From positions 3,868,001 to 3,932,000 of the forward strand of contig NZ_CP042467.1 in assembly GCF_007993755.1 (NCBI RefSeq): a DNA stretch of 64,000 nt. The letters are read 5' to 3'. Positions within the stretch are counted from its first letter, which is position 1, and every line of letters begins with the position of its first letter. The notes beneath the pieces were generated by a model. That model saw nothing but the letters and a program-made list of their open reading frames with translations, ran no database searches and was not told the origin of the DNA. Source of the stretch: Microvenator marinus (GTDB lineage: Bacteria; Myxococcota_A; Bradymonadia; Bradymonadales; Bradymonadaceae). Below are positions 37,357 through 49,558 of this stretch, piece by piece. The translations under genes and the position numbers were made by a program.

Positions 37357-38265
37357 CTAGAAATCTTCCCAGACGATGTCCAGGCCCACGCGCCCTTCAT
37401 AACCCTGATGGTTGGCCACGCGGTCACTCCAATACATATTGGTGTTTAGCCAGCCGAAGTAGAGGCTCGGGCGAACGTAGGGCGTGTCAATGACGAGCGT
37501 GCCGCCGGCGCCGTAGTCGAAGTAGTCGAGGTAGCTCTCACGCTCTTCGTTGTAGTTGGCGAGCCATTGGGCGAGCTCCACGCCGCCCCAGGCCATAGCG
37601 CCCAGGCCGAAGAGGTACTCGGGGGCCCAGCCAAAGGCCACGCGTGTGGGGATGGTGAAGAAGCCGCCGCCATCTTCGAGCTTGCTTGGCAGGCGTCCAG
37701 GGCCGGCGAGGTCGGGATAGACGAGGTCGAACGAGCCGCCGGTGATGCGGAACTCGAATCGCCAGAGGAATCCGTAGTCGAAATAGCCCTGACCGCCAAT
37801 GTGTAGGCCGACCTCGTGTAGCGAGTGTTCGGCTTGTTCGTAGGTGAGGCGTCCAGTGGGCGAGTTGGCGCTGAAGGGTGGGATGACGGAGTAGTCGGTC
37901 ACACCGCCGCCGTTTCCGCCGCCGTTTCGGTAGAAGAGTCCACACTCGATGCCCTCAAACTGCGTGGCGTCATAGGTCTTCCACGAGTACTCGCCGGTCA
38001 TTCTGCCGTCTTCTGCCATCTCGCGAGCTTCTTCGCGTTTGGCGGCTTCTTTGCCGCCGGCCTCGAGCATTCCGGCGCAGAATCCGCCCGTGCGGTCGTA
38101 GAGATGGAATTCGTGGAGCACGAGCTGGTAGGTCTGCACCGGGCGTTCAGCGGAGCCATACTCCGTGGTTTTCCCGTCTACATGTGCCTGATGGTATCCG
38201 ACGTGTGAGCAGCCTGTGCCTACAAGAACGGCAGCCAGGGCAAAAACACCAACTTCGCGCTTCAT
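37357..38265 (-). CDS. Outer-surface lipoprotein of unknown function
   Basis: 302 residues. The signal ends VGTGC, giving lipidated Cys19. The rest is rich in aromatic residues and glycine with alternating patterns (YFDYGFLWRFEFRITGG, YVRPSLYFGWLNTNMYW, GRVGLDIVWEDF), and the last residue is Phe, as in outer-membrane beta-barrel proteins. A lipidated N-terminus plus a barrel-like tail is unusual but known. No family is recognised. Confidence 0.65.
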   Translation of the reverse strand: MKREVGVFALAAVLVGTGCSHVGYHQAHVDGKTTEYGSAERPVQTYQLVLHEFHLYDRTGGFCAGMLEAGGKEAAKREEAREMAEDGRMTGEYSWKTYDATQFEGIECGLFYRNGGGNGGGVTDYSVIPPFSANSPTGRLTYEQAEHSLHEVGLHIGGQGYFDYGFLWRFEFRITGGSFDLVYPDLAGPGRLPSKLEDGGGFFTIPTRVAFGWAPEYLFGLGAMAWGGVELAQWLANYNEERESYLDYFDYGAGGTLVIDTPYVRPSLYFGWLNTNMYWSDRVANHQGYEGRVGLDIVWEDF

Positions 38266-38333
38266 TTTTTACTCCTAGGAATCTGGTACGCAGATTTTTC
38301 CTAGAAACATTGCGCCGGTCAAGTTTGTACGAC

Positions 38334-39398
38334 CTAGAATTTGAAGAGTCGAAGCTGCTCGGGCGCGTTGGCGTCCACAAGGTCGTAGCCCGTGAGTCCC
38401 ACTAGCCGAATCGGGCTATTGTACTCGAAGCTATCCAAGAGGAGCATGGCCTCTTTCCAGAGTGTTTCGGCGTCCTGTGTAGGCGTGATGGTGCGCTGCC
38501 GCGTCTGTGAGACGAAGCCTTGTGTGTATCGGATTTTGACGCGCACGCCGCCGGCCTTGAGCTCCTTCTTGGCCAGCACTCGGGCAACGTCTAAGGCGTG
38601 TGGCTGTAGGGCCTTGGCTACTTCGCGCGGGGTTCTGAGGTCCTTCTCAAACGTGGTCTCGGAGCCCACGGATTTTCGTTCGCGCTCAGGGTTGATGGGG
38701 CGGTGGTCAATTGCGTGCGCGAGGTTGTGGAGGTGTTGGCTCAGGTTCTGGCCGAGCTGGTCGCGAAGCACGCTCAGGTCCGCCGCCGCCACGTCGCCGA
38801 TGGTGAGGTATCCGAGGCTAAGGAGGCGTTCCTCAGTCTTCGCGCCTACCCCCCAGAGTTTTCGGACGGGCAGAGGCGCGATGAACTCTTTCTCGAGACC
38901 GGCTGGGACTTGGGTGATGCCGTTTGGTTTCTTGAGGTCGGAGCAGAGCTTGGCCAGGAATTTATTGGGTCCGATGCCTATGGAGCAAGTGAGCTGGGTG
39001 GCTTCCAAGACGGCGGCCTGCAGTGCCTTTGCGAGCTCGAGAGGGTCTTGGCCGTGCTCGTGCGTCATGTCGAGGAAGGCCTCGTCTAAGCTGAGTGGCT
39101 CTATGGTTGGGCTGAACGACTCGAAGACCTCCATGATTTGGCGCGAGACGCCCGCATAGACGCTCATTCGAGGCGGCACGATGACTACGTCTGGGCACTT
39201 TCGTTTGGCCACCTGTATAGGCTGCGCCGAATGAATCCCAAACTCCCGGGCCTTGTAGTTCGCTGTGGCCACCACGCCGCGCCGCGAGTCTCCGCCCACT
39301 ATCAGGGGGACGTCCTTAAGTTCTGGGCGGTCCCGCATCTCAATCGATGCGTAGAAGGCGTCCATATCGAGGTGGAAAATTAGGAAGGGAACTAGCAT
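38334..39398 (-). CDS. dinB: DNA polymerase IV (Y-family)
   Basis: 354 residues, normal length. Error-prone polymerase that copies damaged templates. Catalytic motifs HLDMDAFYASIE and SLDEAFLDMT carry the metal-binding acids, with the helix-hairpin-helix region SIGIGPNKFLAKLCSDLKKPNGI and the LWGVGAKTEERL segment. The C-terminus ends QLRLFKF, a beta-clamp binding motif. A perfect palindrome lies 25 bases upstream and may be a damage-response operator. Confidence 0.95.
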   Translation of the reverse strand: MLVPFLIFHLDMDAFYASIEMRDRPELKDVPLIVGGDSRRGVVATANYKAREFGIHSAQPIQVAKRKCPDVVIVPPRMSVYAGVSRQIMEVFESFSPTIEPLSLDEAFLDMTHEHGQDPLELAKALQAAVLEATQLTCSIGIGPNKFLAKLCSDLKKPNGITQVPAGLEKEFIAPLPVRKLWGVGAKTEERLLSLGYLTIGDVAAADLSVLRDQLGQNLSQHLHNLAHAIDHRPINPERERKSVGSETTFEKDLRTPREVAKALQPHALDVARVLAKKELKAGGVRVKIRYTQGFVSQTRQRTITPTQDAETLWKEAMLLLDSFEYNSPIRLVGLTGYDLVDANAPEQLRLFKF

Positions 39399-39422
39399 GT
39401 TTCTTCAACTAGGTGAGTATCA

Positions 39423-39437
39423 CTAGACTCGGTCTAG
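39423..39437. promoter_or_regulatory. Palindrome upstream of dinB
   Basis: CTAGAC-TCG-GTCTAG, a perfect 6-base inverted repeat, lies 25-39 bases upstream of the dinB start, where a promoter operator is expected. It does not match the E. coli LexA box, but LexA boxes differ between lineages. It could also serve the divergent hutU gene. Confidence 0.45.
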
Positions 39438-39573
39438 CGACTATCACCTCTGAGCCTCAATCTTCAAGTTTTGGACTGGGAGTTTTAGGGTTTTCGGTCG
39501 CCAAATTCCGATAACTCTGAGAATAATTGGGTGACCTTAGTGCTTCTATATTTGTACCAGTGGAGTAGAGATC

Positions 39574-41223
39574 ATGAGCAGAGAGATACGCGCACCCCGA
39601 GGAAATACGCTTAGTTGCAAGGGCTGGCAGCAAGAAGCGGCAATGCGGATGTTGATGAATAATCTAGATCCGGAGGTCGCCGAGAACCCTGCCGAGCTTG
39701 TGGTTTACGGCGGAAATGGGCGTGCAGCTCGAAACTGGGAGGCCTTTGAGGTGATCGTGCGCGAGCTCAAGAACCTTGAGAATGACGAGACCCTGCTCGT
39801 GCAGTCTGGCAAGGCGGTGGCGGTCTTCAAGACGCATACGGACGCGCCGCGCGTGCTCATCGCGAACTCGAACCTCGTGGGTAAATGGGCCAACTGGGAG
39901 CACTTCCGCGAGCTCGAGCGCCAGGGGCTGATGATGTACGGGCAGATGACGGCTGGGTCGTGGATTTATATCGGGACGCAGGGGATTTTGCAGGGGACTT
40001 ACGAGACTTTTGCGGCCTGTGGACGCACGCATTTTGACGGCGATTTGAGTGGCAAATGGGTACTGACGGCGGGGCTCGGCGGTATGGGCGGCGCACAGCC
40101 GCTGGCGGCGTCTATGGCGGGCGCGGCGAGCCTGAACGTGGACGTGGAGGAGTGGCGGATCAAGAGGCGTGTGGAGACTCGCTATCTGGATAAATGGACC
40201 CGTGACTTGGACGAGGCGTTGGCGTGGATTGAGGAGGCGACGGCCGCCGGCGCGCCCACGAGCATTGGTCTTCTGGGCAATGCGGCCGAGATTCACTGGC
40301 AGATTCTAGACCGCGGCATCGTGCCCGACATGGTCACCGACCAGACGAGTGCGCACGACCCTCTCAACGGCTACGTGCCAGCGGGCATCAGCCTCGACGA
40401 GGCGCTCAAGCTCCGCGAATCCGACCCCGACACCTATATCCGGCGCTCCAAAGCGAGCATGCGGCGCCACGTGGAAGCCATGGTGGCGTTTCAGAGCCGC
40501 GGCTCGGTGGTCTTTGATTACGGCAATAATATTCGGCAAGAGGCCTTCGACGAGGGTTTTGAGCAGGCGTTCTCGTTCCCTGGCTTTGTTCCGGCGTACA
40601 TTCGCCCGCTCTTTTGCGAGGGCTCGGGGCCGTTTAGGTGGGCCGCGCTCTCGGGCAACCCTGAGGATATCTACAAGACGGATGAGGCGCTCAAGGAACT
40701 CTTCCCCGAGAAGACTCATCTCTTGCGTTGGCTCGAAATGGCGCGTGAACGCGTGGCGTTCCAGGGGCTTCCAGCGCGGATTTGCTGGCTTGGCTACGGC
40801 GAGCGCGCAAAGGCCGGGCTGATGTTCAATAAGATGGTGCGCGATGGCGTGCTCTCTGCGCCGATCGTGATGGGGCGTGACCACTTGGACTGCGGGAGCG
40901 TCGCGAGCCCGAATCGCGAGACCGAGGCGATGAAAGACGGCTCGGACGCGGTGGCCGACTGGCCGATCCTCAACGCCATGGTCAACGCCGTCAACGGCGC
41001 CACCTGGGTGAGCTTCCACCATGGTGGCGGCGTGGGCATGGGTTATTCGCTGCACGCCGGCCAGGTGATCGTGTGCGATGGCACGGCCGAGGCCGACCGG
41101 CGCATTGAGCGCGTTCTGACAAGCGACCCGGGCATGGGCGTGGTTCGCCACGTGGATGCCGGCTACGAGCGCGCGGTCGAGGTGGCCAAAGAGCGCGGTG
41201 TTCGCGTGCCACACCTCGAGTAG
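39574..41223 (+). CDS. hutU: Urocanate hydratase
   Basis: 549 residues, standard length. Converts urocanate to imidazolone propionate, the second step of histidine breakdown, using tightly bound NAD. Visible motifs: GNGRAARNW near the start, [43 protein letters not shown] (NAD site), [12 protein letters not shown] and [13 protein letters not shown] with Cys440, the conserved active-site region. Other hut genes are not next to it, so histidine use must be completed by genes elsewhere. Confidence 0.98.
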   Translation: MSREIRAPRGNTLSCKGWQQEAAMRMLMNNLDPEVAENPAELVVYGGNGRAARNWEAFEVIVRELKNLENDETLLVQSGKAVAVFKTHTDAPRVLIANSNLVGKWANWEHFRELERQGLMMYGQMTAGSWIYIGTQGILQGTYETFAACGRTHFDGDLSGKWVLTAGLGGMGGAQPLAASMAGAASLNVDVEEWRIKRRVETRYLDKWTRDLDEALAWIEEATAAGAPTSIGLLGNAAEIHWQILDRGIVPDMVTDQTSAHDPLNGYVPAGISLDEALKLRESDPDTYIRRSKASMRRHVEAMVAFQSRGSVVFDYGNNIRQEAFDEGFEQAFSFPGFVPAYIRPLFCEGSGPFRWAALSGNPEDIYKTDEALKELFPEKTHLLRWLEMARERVAFQGLPARICWLGYGERAKAGLMFNKMVRDGVLSAPIVMGRDHLDCGSVASPNRETEAMKDGSDAVADWPILNAMVNAVNGATWVSFHHGGGVGMGYSLHAGQVIVCDGTAEADRRIERVLTSDPGMGVVRHVDAGYERAVEVAKERGVRVPHLE

Positions 41224-41295
41224 TCTTCAACGAAAGACTCGCTTTATCTTTGCAGACTTGTTAGCCTTATTTAGAAATAAATTAAGGTTAATAAA

Positions 41296-42615
41296 ATGCA
41301 GAAGATTGGATGGTTTGGACTATTCGTGTGTCTTTGGTTGGTGTTGCCTGGTGCGGCCTTTGCTTGGCCCGGGCTTGATAAACCGGCGGTTGTGGATGCC
41401 TCCGGCACCAAAGATGTGGCCATCATTGTGGCGGTGGAAGATTACCTGATGCTCCCGGACGTCAAGGGTGCCATCAAGAATGCCAACGAGTGGGAGATCT
41501 TTTTGCAACGCTCCCTGCAGGTGCCCGAGGTGCACGTGCTGGTCAACCAGGAGGCCACAAAAGAGGCCATGCTTCGGTTTGCCAGGCTTGCGAAGGACCA
41601 GGTCAAGGATGGTGGCCGCATCTGGTGGGTATTCATCGGGCACGGGGCGCCCTCTAAGGCGGGCGACGGCTTGTTGATTGGGGCGGATGCGCAGCAGACG
41701 GTGGAGAGTCTAGAGTCGCGCGGGCTCTTGCACTCGGAGCTTATGGCGGCACTCGCGAACGATAAAGCCAAGACCGTGATGGTCCTGGATGCGTGTTTCA
41801 GTGGGCAGTCGCAGTCCGGTGAGGCGCTGGCAAAGGGCGTGCAGCCGGTGATTGCGGTCAAGAATTCGAACGTGCCGAAGAACTTTGTGGTCCTGAGCGC
41901 GGCCAAGGCCAACGAGGTAGCGGGCTCGCTCGGGGTGGTGGATCGGCCGGCGTTCTCATACCTCTTGTTGGGTGCGTTGCGTGGTTGGGGCGATGATGGG
42001 GACGGCAAGGTAGACGCTCAGGAGGCCGTGCTCTACACGCGGCGAAAGCTGCGAGGTATCAAGGGGCGGCAGCAAACGCCGCAGGCCGATGGCGAGGTGG
42101 GCGAGGTGCTTGTGACGGGCGTGGAGGAGGCTGAGCCTGAGGTGGTGGAGCAGCCTGCTGAGCAAGCGTCAAGCGGCGGAAACTCAGATGCGGAGCGCAC
42201 GCTCGAATACTTGCGCCGCCGCCTTACCATCGACGACCAGGACGTGATTCGGCAGGGCGAGACGAAGTTGGATTCGATCATGTTCTATCATGAGATCGGT
42301 CGCGCTGATCTGGCCGATGAGTTCATGACGCATAACCCGTATCTCTGGGTGCCTGGAATTGCGCTGACGGCTGCAGGCGTAACCTTGTTATCGCTAGGCG
42401 TGGCCAACGCGCGAGAGTCTACGGGCTGGTTTATCGGCGGGAGTTTGGGCGGGTTTTTTGCCATGAGCGCGGGCATCGCGGGGATTACGTTCGGCTTCAT
42501 CTGGGACTATGAGCCGCTAAACGCCGGGGAGCGGCGTAATGCCGCGGAAGTCTACAACCGCGAGCTTCGAGACGAACTGGGGATCAAGGGTGTGCAAGCG
42601 GGTTGGGAGTTTTAG
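41296..42615 (+). CDS. Secreted or membrane caspase-like protease (peptidase C14)
   Basis: 439 residues with a signal peptide (about 1-23, ending AFA). The caspase p20-like fold shows VAIIVAVEDY, then His116 in FIGHGAP and Cys167 in VMVLDACFSG, the catalytic pair of clan CD peptidases. An acidic EF-hand-like loop DDGDGKVDAQE follows near residue 235. Two hydrophobic segments (about 350-400) place the C-terminal part in a membrane. This is the metacaspase-like group frequent in Myxococcota; substrates are unknown. It precedes two paralogous CAP-like lipoproteins. Confidence 0.85.
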   Translation: MQKIGWFGLFVCLWLVLPGAAFAWPGLDKPAVVDASGTKDVAIIVAVEDYLMLPDVKGAIKNANEWEIFLQRSLQVPEVHVLVNQEATKEAMLRFARLAKDQVKDGGRIWWVFIGHGAPSKAGDGLLIGADAQQTVESLESRGLLHSELMAALANDKAKTVMVLDACFSGQSQSGEALAKGVQPVIAVKNSNVPKNFVVLSAAKANEVAGSLGVVDRPAFSYLLLGALRGWGDDGDGKVDAQEAVLYTRRKLRGIKGRQQTPQADGEVGEVLVTGVEEAEPEVVEQPAEQASSGGNSDAERTLEYLRRRLTIDDQDVIRQGETKLDSIMFYHEIGRADLADEFMTHNPYLWVPGIALTAAGVTLLSLGVANARESTGWFIGGSLGGFFAMSAGIAGITFGFIWDYEPLNAGERRNAAEVYNRELRDELGIKGVQAGWEF

Positions 42616-42680
42616 GTCGTCTAGGATATTGCGGTGATTTAAAAAATAGGGCAGTCTTCGCCTCAGGACACAACCCATCT

Positions 42681-42698
42681 AACGCGGGAGCCCGCGTT
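42681..42698. other. Short GC-rich inverted repeat
   Basis: AACGCGGG-AG-CCCGCGTT is a perfect 8-base inverted repeat with a 2-base spacer between the caspase-like gene and the next lipoprotein. The tiny spacer and missing T-run argue against a standard terminator; a protein-binding dyad is as likely. Confidence 0.4.
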
Positions 42699-42725
42699 TA
42701 CTGACTGACTCCGAATGAGGGGGAT

Positions 42726-44573
42726 ATGAACACACGAATTACAATCGGATTTCTTCTAGCACTTAGCCTTGGATGTGGCGGTTCTGCGGAACGCCAAATC
42801 CAGTTCCCGAGTGCCCAACGCGTGCAGCAACTCGCACAGTCCGCACCCGCACCCAATCTGGAGGACACGAAGTTGGTCTTGGTGGACGAATGGGCCTTGA
42901 TCCAGAGTCCGCAGGTGGCGGGCGGGGTACCACTTCGCACCACAAACCCTGTTGAATCAATCCTCGGTGGCATGATCCGAGCCGGAGATGGTCTTGAGAT
43001 GACCGAGGCTGCGGCCTGCACCGCCAACGAGATCGCTCGATATATCCAGGAGAATGGAAAGCCCGCGGGGGCAATCGAGACATTCATCGCGAGGCGTTGC
43101 GGCCTTGTTCATCCATCGGTCCAGTTCACCTATAGAACCAGCGATAGGCGACTTGAGCCCAAGGATATTCGCCAGATTCAATCGGATATTCAGGCGGATG
43201 TTGACTCCATCCGAGCGCTCGGACGCCCGTTTGAAGTAGGGATGGCGCTCTACGCGACCGACAAAGGTAGTGTCTTATCTCTCATCTACTCCGAAAAGGA
43301 GGTTGAGGTTGAGCCCTTCAACATGCAGATTCAGGGTACACAAGCCGTCATTCAGGGAACGTCGAATATGCCGAACGTCGGCTATATGTGGGCCTCGGTC
43401 AATCAAGGCACGCACGGTTATGAAACATGTGAGCTCGACGCACGCGTGGAGCTGCCGAAGTTCCGGGTGGTGTGCAATATCCTTGTGGATGACCCCTACA
43501 CGTCGATCGCTATCTACCAAAAAGAGCGTGATAGGTTCCTCGGGTATCCCGCGGCTTCGGTGATCGTGGCGTCCGGTAAGCAGCCGACCAACGTCTATCG
43601 AACACCGCGTATTCGCGCTGAGTTGATGGCACGAGCTGACGAAGAAAACCCGGTCTCTGAAGTTGAGGTAGCTGAGGCCAATATGGAGGCAGGCGTCAAG
43701 GGTACCGAGCCGAGTGCAGGGGATTCCGCTCCGGTTGATGCAACCGCTGAAGCTGCAACCGAGCCAAAGGCTGAGATGCCCAAACGCGTGGAGGTGATCC
43801 CACAACCCAAGATTGGTCGCAGCCCGGCAACCTATCACCAGGATATTGTGACTCTGGTCAACGCGATTCGCGAGAGGCAAAAGCTTGCGCCGATTGGCCT
43901 AGAGAAAGCCCAGTCTGATACCGTAGCAAAGCTCGCTGCGGCGCTCTTGGCGTCGGAGAATCCGAAAGAACAAGATGAGATCAGCCTCGCGATCATGGCG
44001 GGCTGGGACGTTGGCGGGCGGATCGTGAACGGAACCATGCAGACGAGCTATTTGCCCAGCACCGATCCGGTGGCGCATTTGGACCTTATTCTCGACTCGC
44101 CGCAAGGGCGCGCGTTTCTTTTGGATCCGCAGCTCTCCACCGTGGCGATCGGCGCAAACCTCGGTTCCACGACGCAACTAGTGATGGCGGGGTATCACTT
44201 CGCCCCCGAGGAGTCGATTCAGCGCCGAACGGGACAGGTCTTGAGGAAGATCAACGCAGCTCGCAAAGGGCTTGGGTTGCCAGCTGCCAAAGAGAGCAAG
44301 AAGATGCGCGGTGTGGCGGTGGCCATCTCGGACCGGTTGAACCGCGGCGAGGATATGGATGACACGGCTAACGCCATGATGGCGACGATGGTCAAGAAAC
44401 ATAACCGCGGTGTGCGCGGATACTGGCAGCGTGTGGCGAGTCTTGATGAGATTCAGCTCCCCAGGGCCGTCTTGGCTAAGAAGTCTCTCACGCTGAGCGT
44501 TGCTGTGGGCCTCGCCCAAGACGAAGGGTTTCCTTGGTCCGAATATATCGTTGTGATTTCGTATCTGGACTAA
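42726..44573 (+). CDS. Lipoprotein with C-terminal CAP/SCP-like domain
   Basis: 615 residues. Signal ending LALSLGC, with lipidated Cys17. The first 300 residues are a domain shared with the next gene but not recognised. An Ala/Glu-rich linker (about 310-360) leads to a segment starting VTLVNAIRERQKLAPIGL, which is laid out like the first helix of CAP (SCP/PR-1) domains, with a later VAIGANLGS. The usual CAP histidines are not evident. Probably an outer-membrane surface protein. Confidence 0.6.
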   Translation: MNTRITIGFLLALSLGCGGSAERQIQFPSAQRVQQLAQSAPAPNLEDTKLVLVDEWALIQSPQVAGGVPLRTTNPVESILGGMIRAGDGLEMTEAAACTANEIARYIQENGKPAGAIETFIARRCGLVHPSVQFTYRTSDRRLEPKDIRQIQSDIQADVDSIRALGRPFEVGMALYATDKGSVLSLIYSEKEVEVEPFNMQIQGTQAVIQGTSNMPNVGYMWASVNQGTHGYETCELDARVELPKFRVVCNILVDDPYTSIAIYQKERDRFLGYPAASVIVASGKQPTNVYRTPRIRAELMARADEENPVSEVEVAEANMEAGVKGTEPSAGDSAPVDATAEAATEPKAEMPKRVEVIPQPKIGRSPATYHQDIVTLVNAIRERQKLAPIGLEKAQSDTVAKLAAALLASENPKEQDEISLAIMAGWDVGGRIVNGTMQTSYLPSTDPVAHLDLILDSPQGRAFLLDPQLSTVAIGANLGSTTQLVMAGYHFAPEESIQRRTGQVLRKINAARKGLGLPAAKESKKMRGVAVAISDRLNRGEDMDDTANAMMATMVKKHNRGVRGYWQRVASLDEIQLPRAVLAKKSLTLSVAVGLAQDEGFPWSEYIVVISYLD

Positions 44574-44591
44574 CGAAGTACTCGCCGAACA

Positions 44592-46292
44592 ATGAATAAA
44601 CTTTCCCAGCAAATCTCTCTGACTATGGTCTTTAGGTGGTGGGCATTCCTGATGTGTTGTGTTTTAAGTGGATGCGCGACAACCCACCAACCGTACATAT
44701 GGACTAGTCCGGCAGAGGTTAGGACCATCATAGAGACCACGCCAAAGGCTTTGCCTCAGGTACGAGAGACTATTGCTCCTGAAGAATGGGAAGTCGCCAC
44801 CGACCAAACGGTAACTGGGCATGCACCGAAGAATCCGAAATCACCGGCTGAGCTCGCCTTAGTAAGTCTGTTTAAGGGGGATAGGAGTCGAGTGCTTTCC
44901 TACACTCAAACCTGCGCTGCGCGAGAGTGGTGGCGAGCGTACACCCATTCGGGGAGTAAGTGGTTTGCCCCGAGGGTCGATAGATTTGTGTCGAATAGAT
45001 GCGGAGCGACCGGCGTGGGAGGCAGGTATGCGCAATTGATACGAGGGGGAAAGTCCCCCTTTCAGCCAGGACGAATAGAGCCATCAATAAAGGCATGGAT
45101 GGAAGAGATCTTGGAGTCTCAGAAGGATGCCCCGGTTCTGGAGTTTGGAATCCTTGAGGCCGAATGGGCTGGTGAACTTGTCGTTGTGATTGTGGTGCAG
45201 GCTCCGCGGATCTTGGTCGAGCCCAGGCTCATGAATGTTGGAGGAAGAGAGGTAGAGTTTGTGGGGCGGGCGGTCAGTGGTTCAGTGGAGCGAGGCTTTG
45301 CGGTGGTGACGTATGGCGACCATATGAGGTGGTGCAGGCTTGACCCATCCACGAAGCCGCCACAATTCAAGGTTATCTGTCCGCTAAATCCAGAAGACCC
45401 CTACGCCTACATCGACCTCTACTTGGCAGGGAAAGGCGAGAATCTGGGAAGTCTTTCGGCGGAGTTGATGGTGAGTCCGTCAGGGGAGCCTCCGAAAGTG
45501 TACAAGCCGTCGAAAGTCGAGGAGGTCATCCGCGATCACGAGTTCCAAGAGGCAATGAGTTGGGAGGCGCAATTTGTAGATGGTTTGAACGCAGTGCGTA
45601 GGTCTGCGGGTCTACATCCAGTTGTGCTCGCGCGGGAACAATCCAAGACAGCATCAGGTCTTCTACCTGCTATGCGGAGCGACGATGTTTCGCTATCAAA
45701 TCGAGCGTACCTGGGCCTGAAGGCTGGATGGGATCTCGGCGATGCGCGGATCGTATCTTTTGGGACGTCCACATCGGCAATCTTCGGAAACGATGTCCAA
45801 GAGCACTTGAGCGAGCACTTGAATCACGGTCTCAGCCGCATGAGAGCGTTGAGTCCAGATACGGATGTGGTCGCGTTGGGGGTTGGGCAGTCTGAGGGTT
45901 CGACAATGGTGACATTTGCGGTGTACGGGGTGATCGAGGACGAGACGATTCAGGCTCGAGCGAACAAGGTTTTCGAAGCCATCAACGCGCAGCGAAAAGA
46001 ACTCGGTAGACGCCCACTTTCATTGCGACTTGATGCACAAGTGAAGGCGCTCGACCTCATCAAGAAGTTTGACGTAGGTGAACTCGATGAACCCGATGTG
46101 ATGGAAGGGATCTGCGACTTTGACGGAGCTGATGAATGCAATGAATACTGGGTTGAGTCCTTGAACTACTGGAGTATGGACTCCGATATCTTGGATGAGG
46201 ACGCAAAACAGGTCGCTATCGGTGTCAGTGGAGTCCCACTTCCAAACACGCCTCACTGGACCTACATTCTTTGGATTGTGACATTCGACTAG
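44592..46292 (+). CDS. Paralogue of the preceding CAP-like lipoprotein
   Basis: 566 residues. The signal ends VLSGC. The ATG at 44592 is used; ATG 44625 would give a shorter signal. Shared features with the upstream gene include a PAxxxTxxTxxCxAxE-type early segment, the domain with CRLDPSTKPPQFKVICPLNPEDPYAYIDLY matching DPYTSIAIY in the paralogue, and the CAP-like FVDGLNAVRRSAGLHPV and NKVFEAINAQRKELGRRPL. The same architecture at 18 bases spacing suggests tandem duplication followed by strong divergence. Confidence 0.6.
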   Translation: MNKLSQQISLTMVFRWWAFLMCCVLSGCATTHQPYIWTSPAEVRTIIETTPKALPQVRETIAPEEWEVATDQTVTGHAPKNPKSPAELALVSLFKGDRSRVLSYTQTCAAREWWRAYTHSGSKWFAPRVDRFVSNRCGATGVGGRYAQLIRGGKSPFQPGRIEPSIKAWMEEILESQKDAPVLEFGILEAEWAGELVVVIVVQAPRILVEPRLMNVGGREVEFVGRAVSGSVERGFAVVTYGDHMRWCRLDPSTKPPQFKVICPLNPEDPYAYIDLYLAGKGENLGSLSAELMVSPSGEPPKVYKPSKVEEVIRDHEFQEAMSWEAQFVDGLNAVRRSAGLHPVVLAREQSKTASGLLPAMRSDDVSLSNRAYLGLKAGWDLGDARIVSFGTSTSAIFGNDVQEHLSEHLNHGLSRMRALSPDTDVVALGVGQSEGSTMVTFAVYGVIEDETIQARANKVFEAINAQRKELGRRPLSLRLDAQVKALDLIKKFDVGELDEPDVMEGICDFDGADECNEYWVESLNYWSMDSDILDEDAKQVAIGVSGVPLPNTPHWTYILWIVTFD

Positions 46293-46366
46293 GGGTTGGC
46301 AGGCTAATTGCACTTTATCCACCATGAACGAAGACGGCATCACCAAATGCCGAAGGTGGATGATTT

Positions 46367-46540
46367 ATGCTCCGGAAAACTGAGATCACCATGACAAAAT
46401 TGGCAGGCCCAGGCGTGTTGATGGGTCTGAGTGTGCTCATGTTGGCCGGATGTCAGCAAGCCGGCCCCAATCGCGTGTGGACGGTTGTATTCTTGGCTAT
46501 CTGGGCGGTCTTTCGGGCATTTGTGGCGCGCGGCGAGTAA
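46367..46540 (+). CDS. Very small lipoprotein
   Basis: 57 residues from ATG 46367, seven bases after AAGGTGG; ATG 46391 is an alternative. The segment LMGLSVLMLAGC is a clear lipobox, giving a mature protein of about 29 residues that contains a hydrophobic stretch (VWTVVFLAIWAVFRAF). It could be a lipoprotein anchored twice or a membrane peptide. It lies 85 bases before gyrB. No family recognised. Confidence 0.5.
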   Translation: MLRKTEITMTKLAGPGVLMGLSVLMLAGCQQAGPNRVWTVVFLAIWAVFRAFVARGE

Positions 46541-46589
46541 AGAGTTCGACGTCGTCTACACACTAGTATCCTAGAAAGGCTCGTGGTAG

Positions 46590-49037
<2,448 letters not shown>

Positions 49038-49040
49038 GCC

Positions 49041-49550
49041 GTGTCTGAGTTGGCTAAAATCCAAGTCTTGCAGGGGCCAGATCTGCAGCGCGAAGTGGCG
49101 CGCTCCAAGGTCTATCGCTACACCTTGAACTCCGCAGCCTTGTGGATTCTGGCGGGTTTTGCCGGCATCTGCGTAGTGCTCGGGGCCCTGAGCTATTTCT
49201 TCGCCAGCGCGCCCTGGAGCCTTGTTGGGCTTGGCGTGTTCGGCGGTCTTGGCGCTATCTTCGGCATCACCATCACCTACTGGTACCATGTGGGTGAGAA
49301 GATGGTGGTGGCCACCAACAAAGAAGCCTTGATGGTTGGGGATATGGACAAGATGTGGAGCTTTCGGTGGGAGCTCCTAGACGCGGAGTCCATAGGCCTC
49401 AAAGACATGGCGGTGACTCGCGCCTCGGGCCGGCTGATGATCAAGGCTGGCGGCCAGACCGTACCTCTGCTGCTCTACAGCCCGTTTGCGCATATTGATG
49501 ACGCGCAGGGCTTTATGGCGACCGTGTTGGAGAAGGTCCAGGCTCCTTAG
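49041..49550 (+). CDS. Membrane protein of unknown function
   Basis: 169 residues from GTG 49041, three bases after gyrB, so it is probably co-transcribed. Two hydrophobic segments (about 30-52 and 60-80, LWILAGFAGICVVLGALSYF and WSLVGLGVFGGLGAIFGI) are followed by a soluble tail (KMWSFRWELLDAESIGLKDM) that could be a small beta domain like the bacterial PH type. No family is recognised. Confidence 0.7.
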   Translation: MSELAKIQVLQGPDLQREVARSKVYRYTLNSAALWILAGFAGICVVLGALSYFFASAPWSLVGLGVFGGLGAIFGITITYWYHVGEKMVVATNKEALMVGDMDKMWSFRWELLDAESIGLKDMAVTRASGRLMIKAGGQTVPLLLYSPFAHIDDAQGFMATVLEKVQAP

Positions 49551-49558
49551 TGACAAGA

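Noticed and set aside
40306-41214. Minus-strand frame of 302 codons
   Set aside because: Antisense to hutU.
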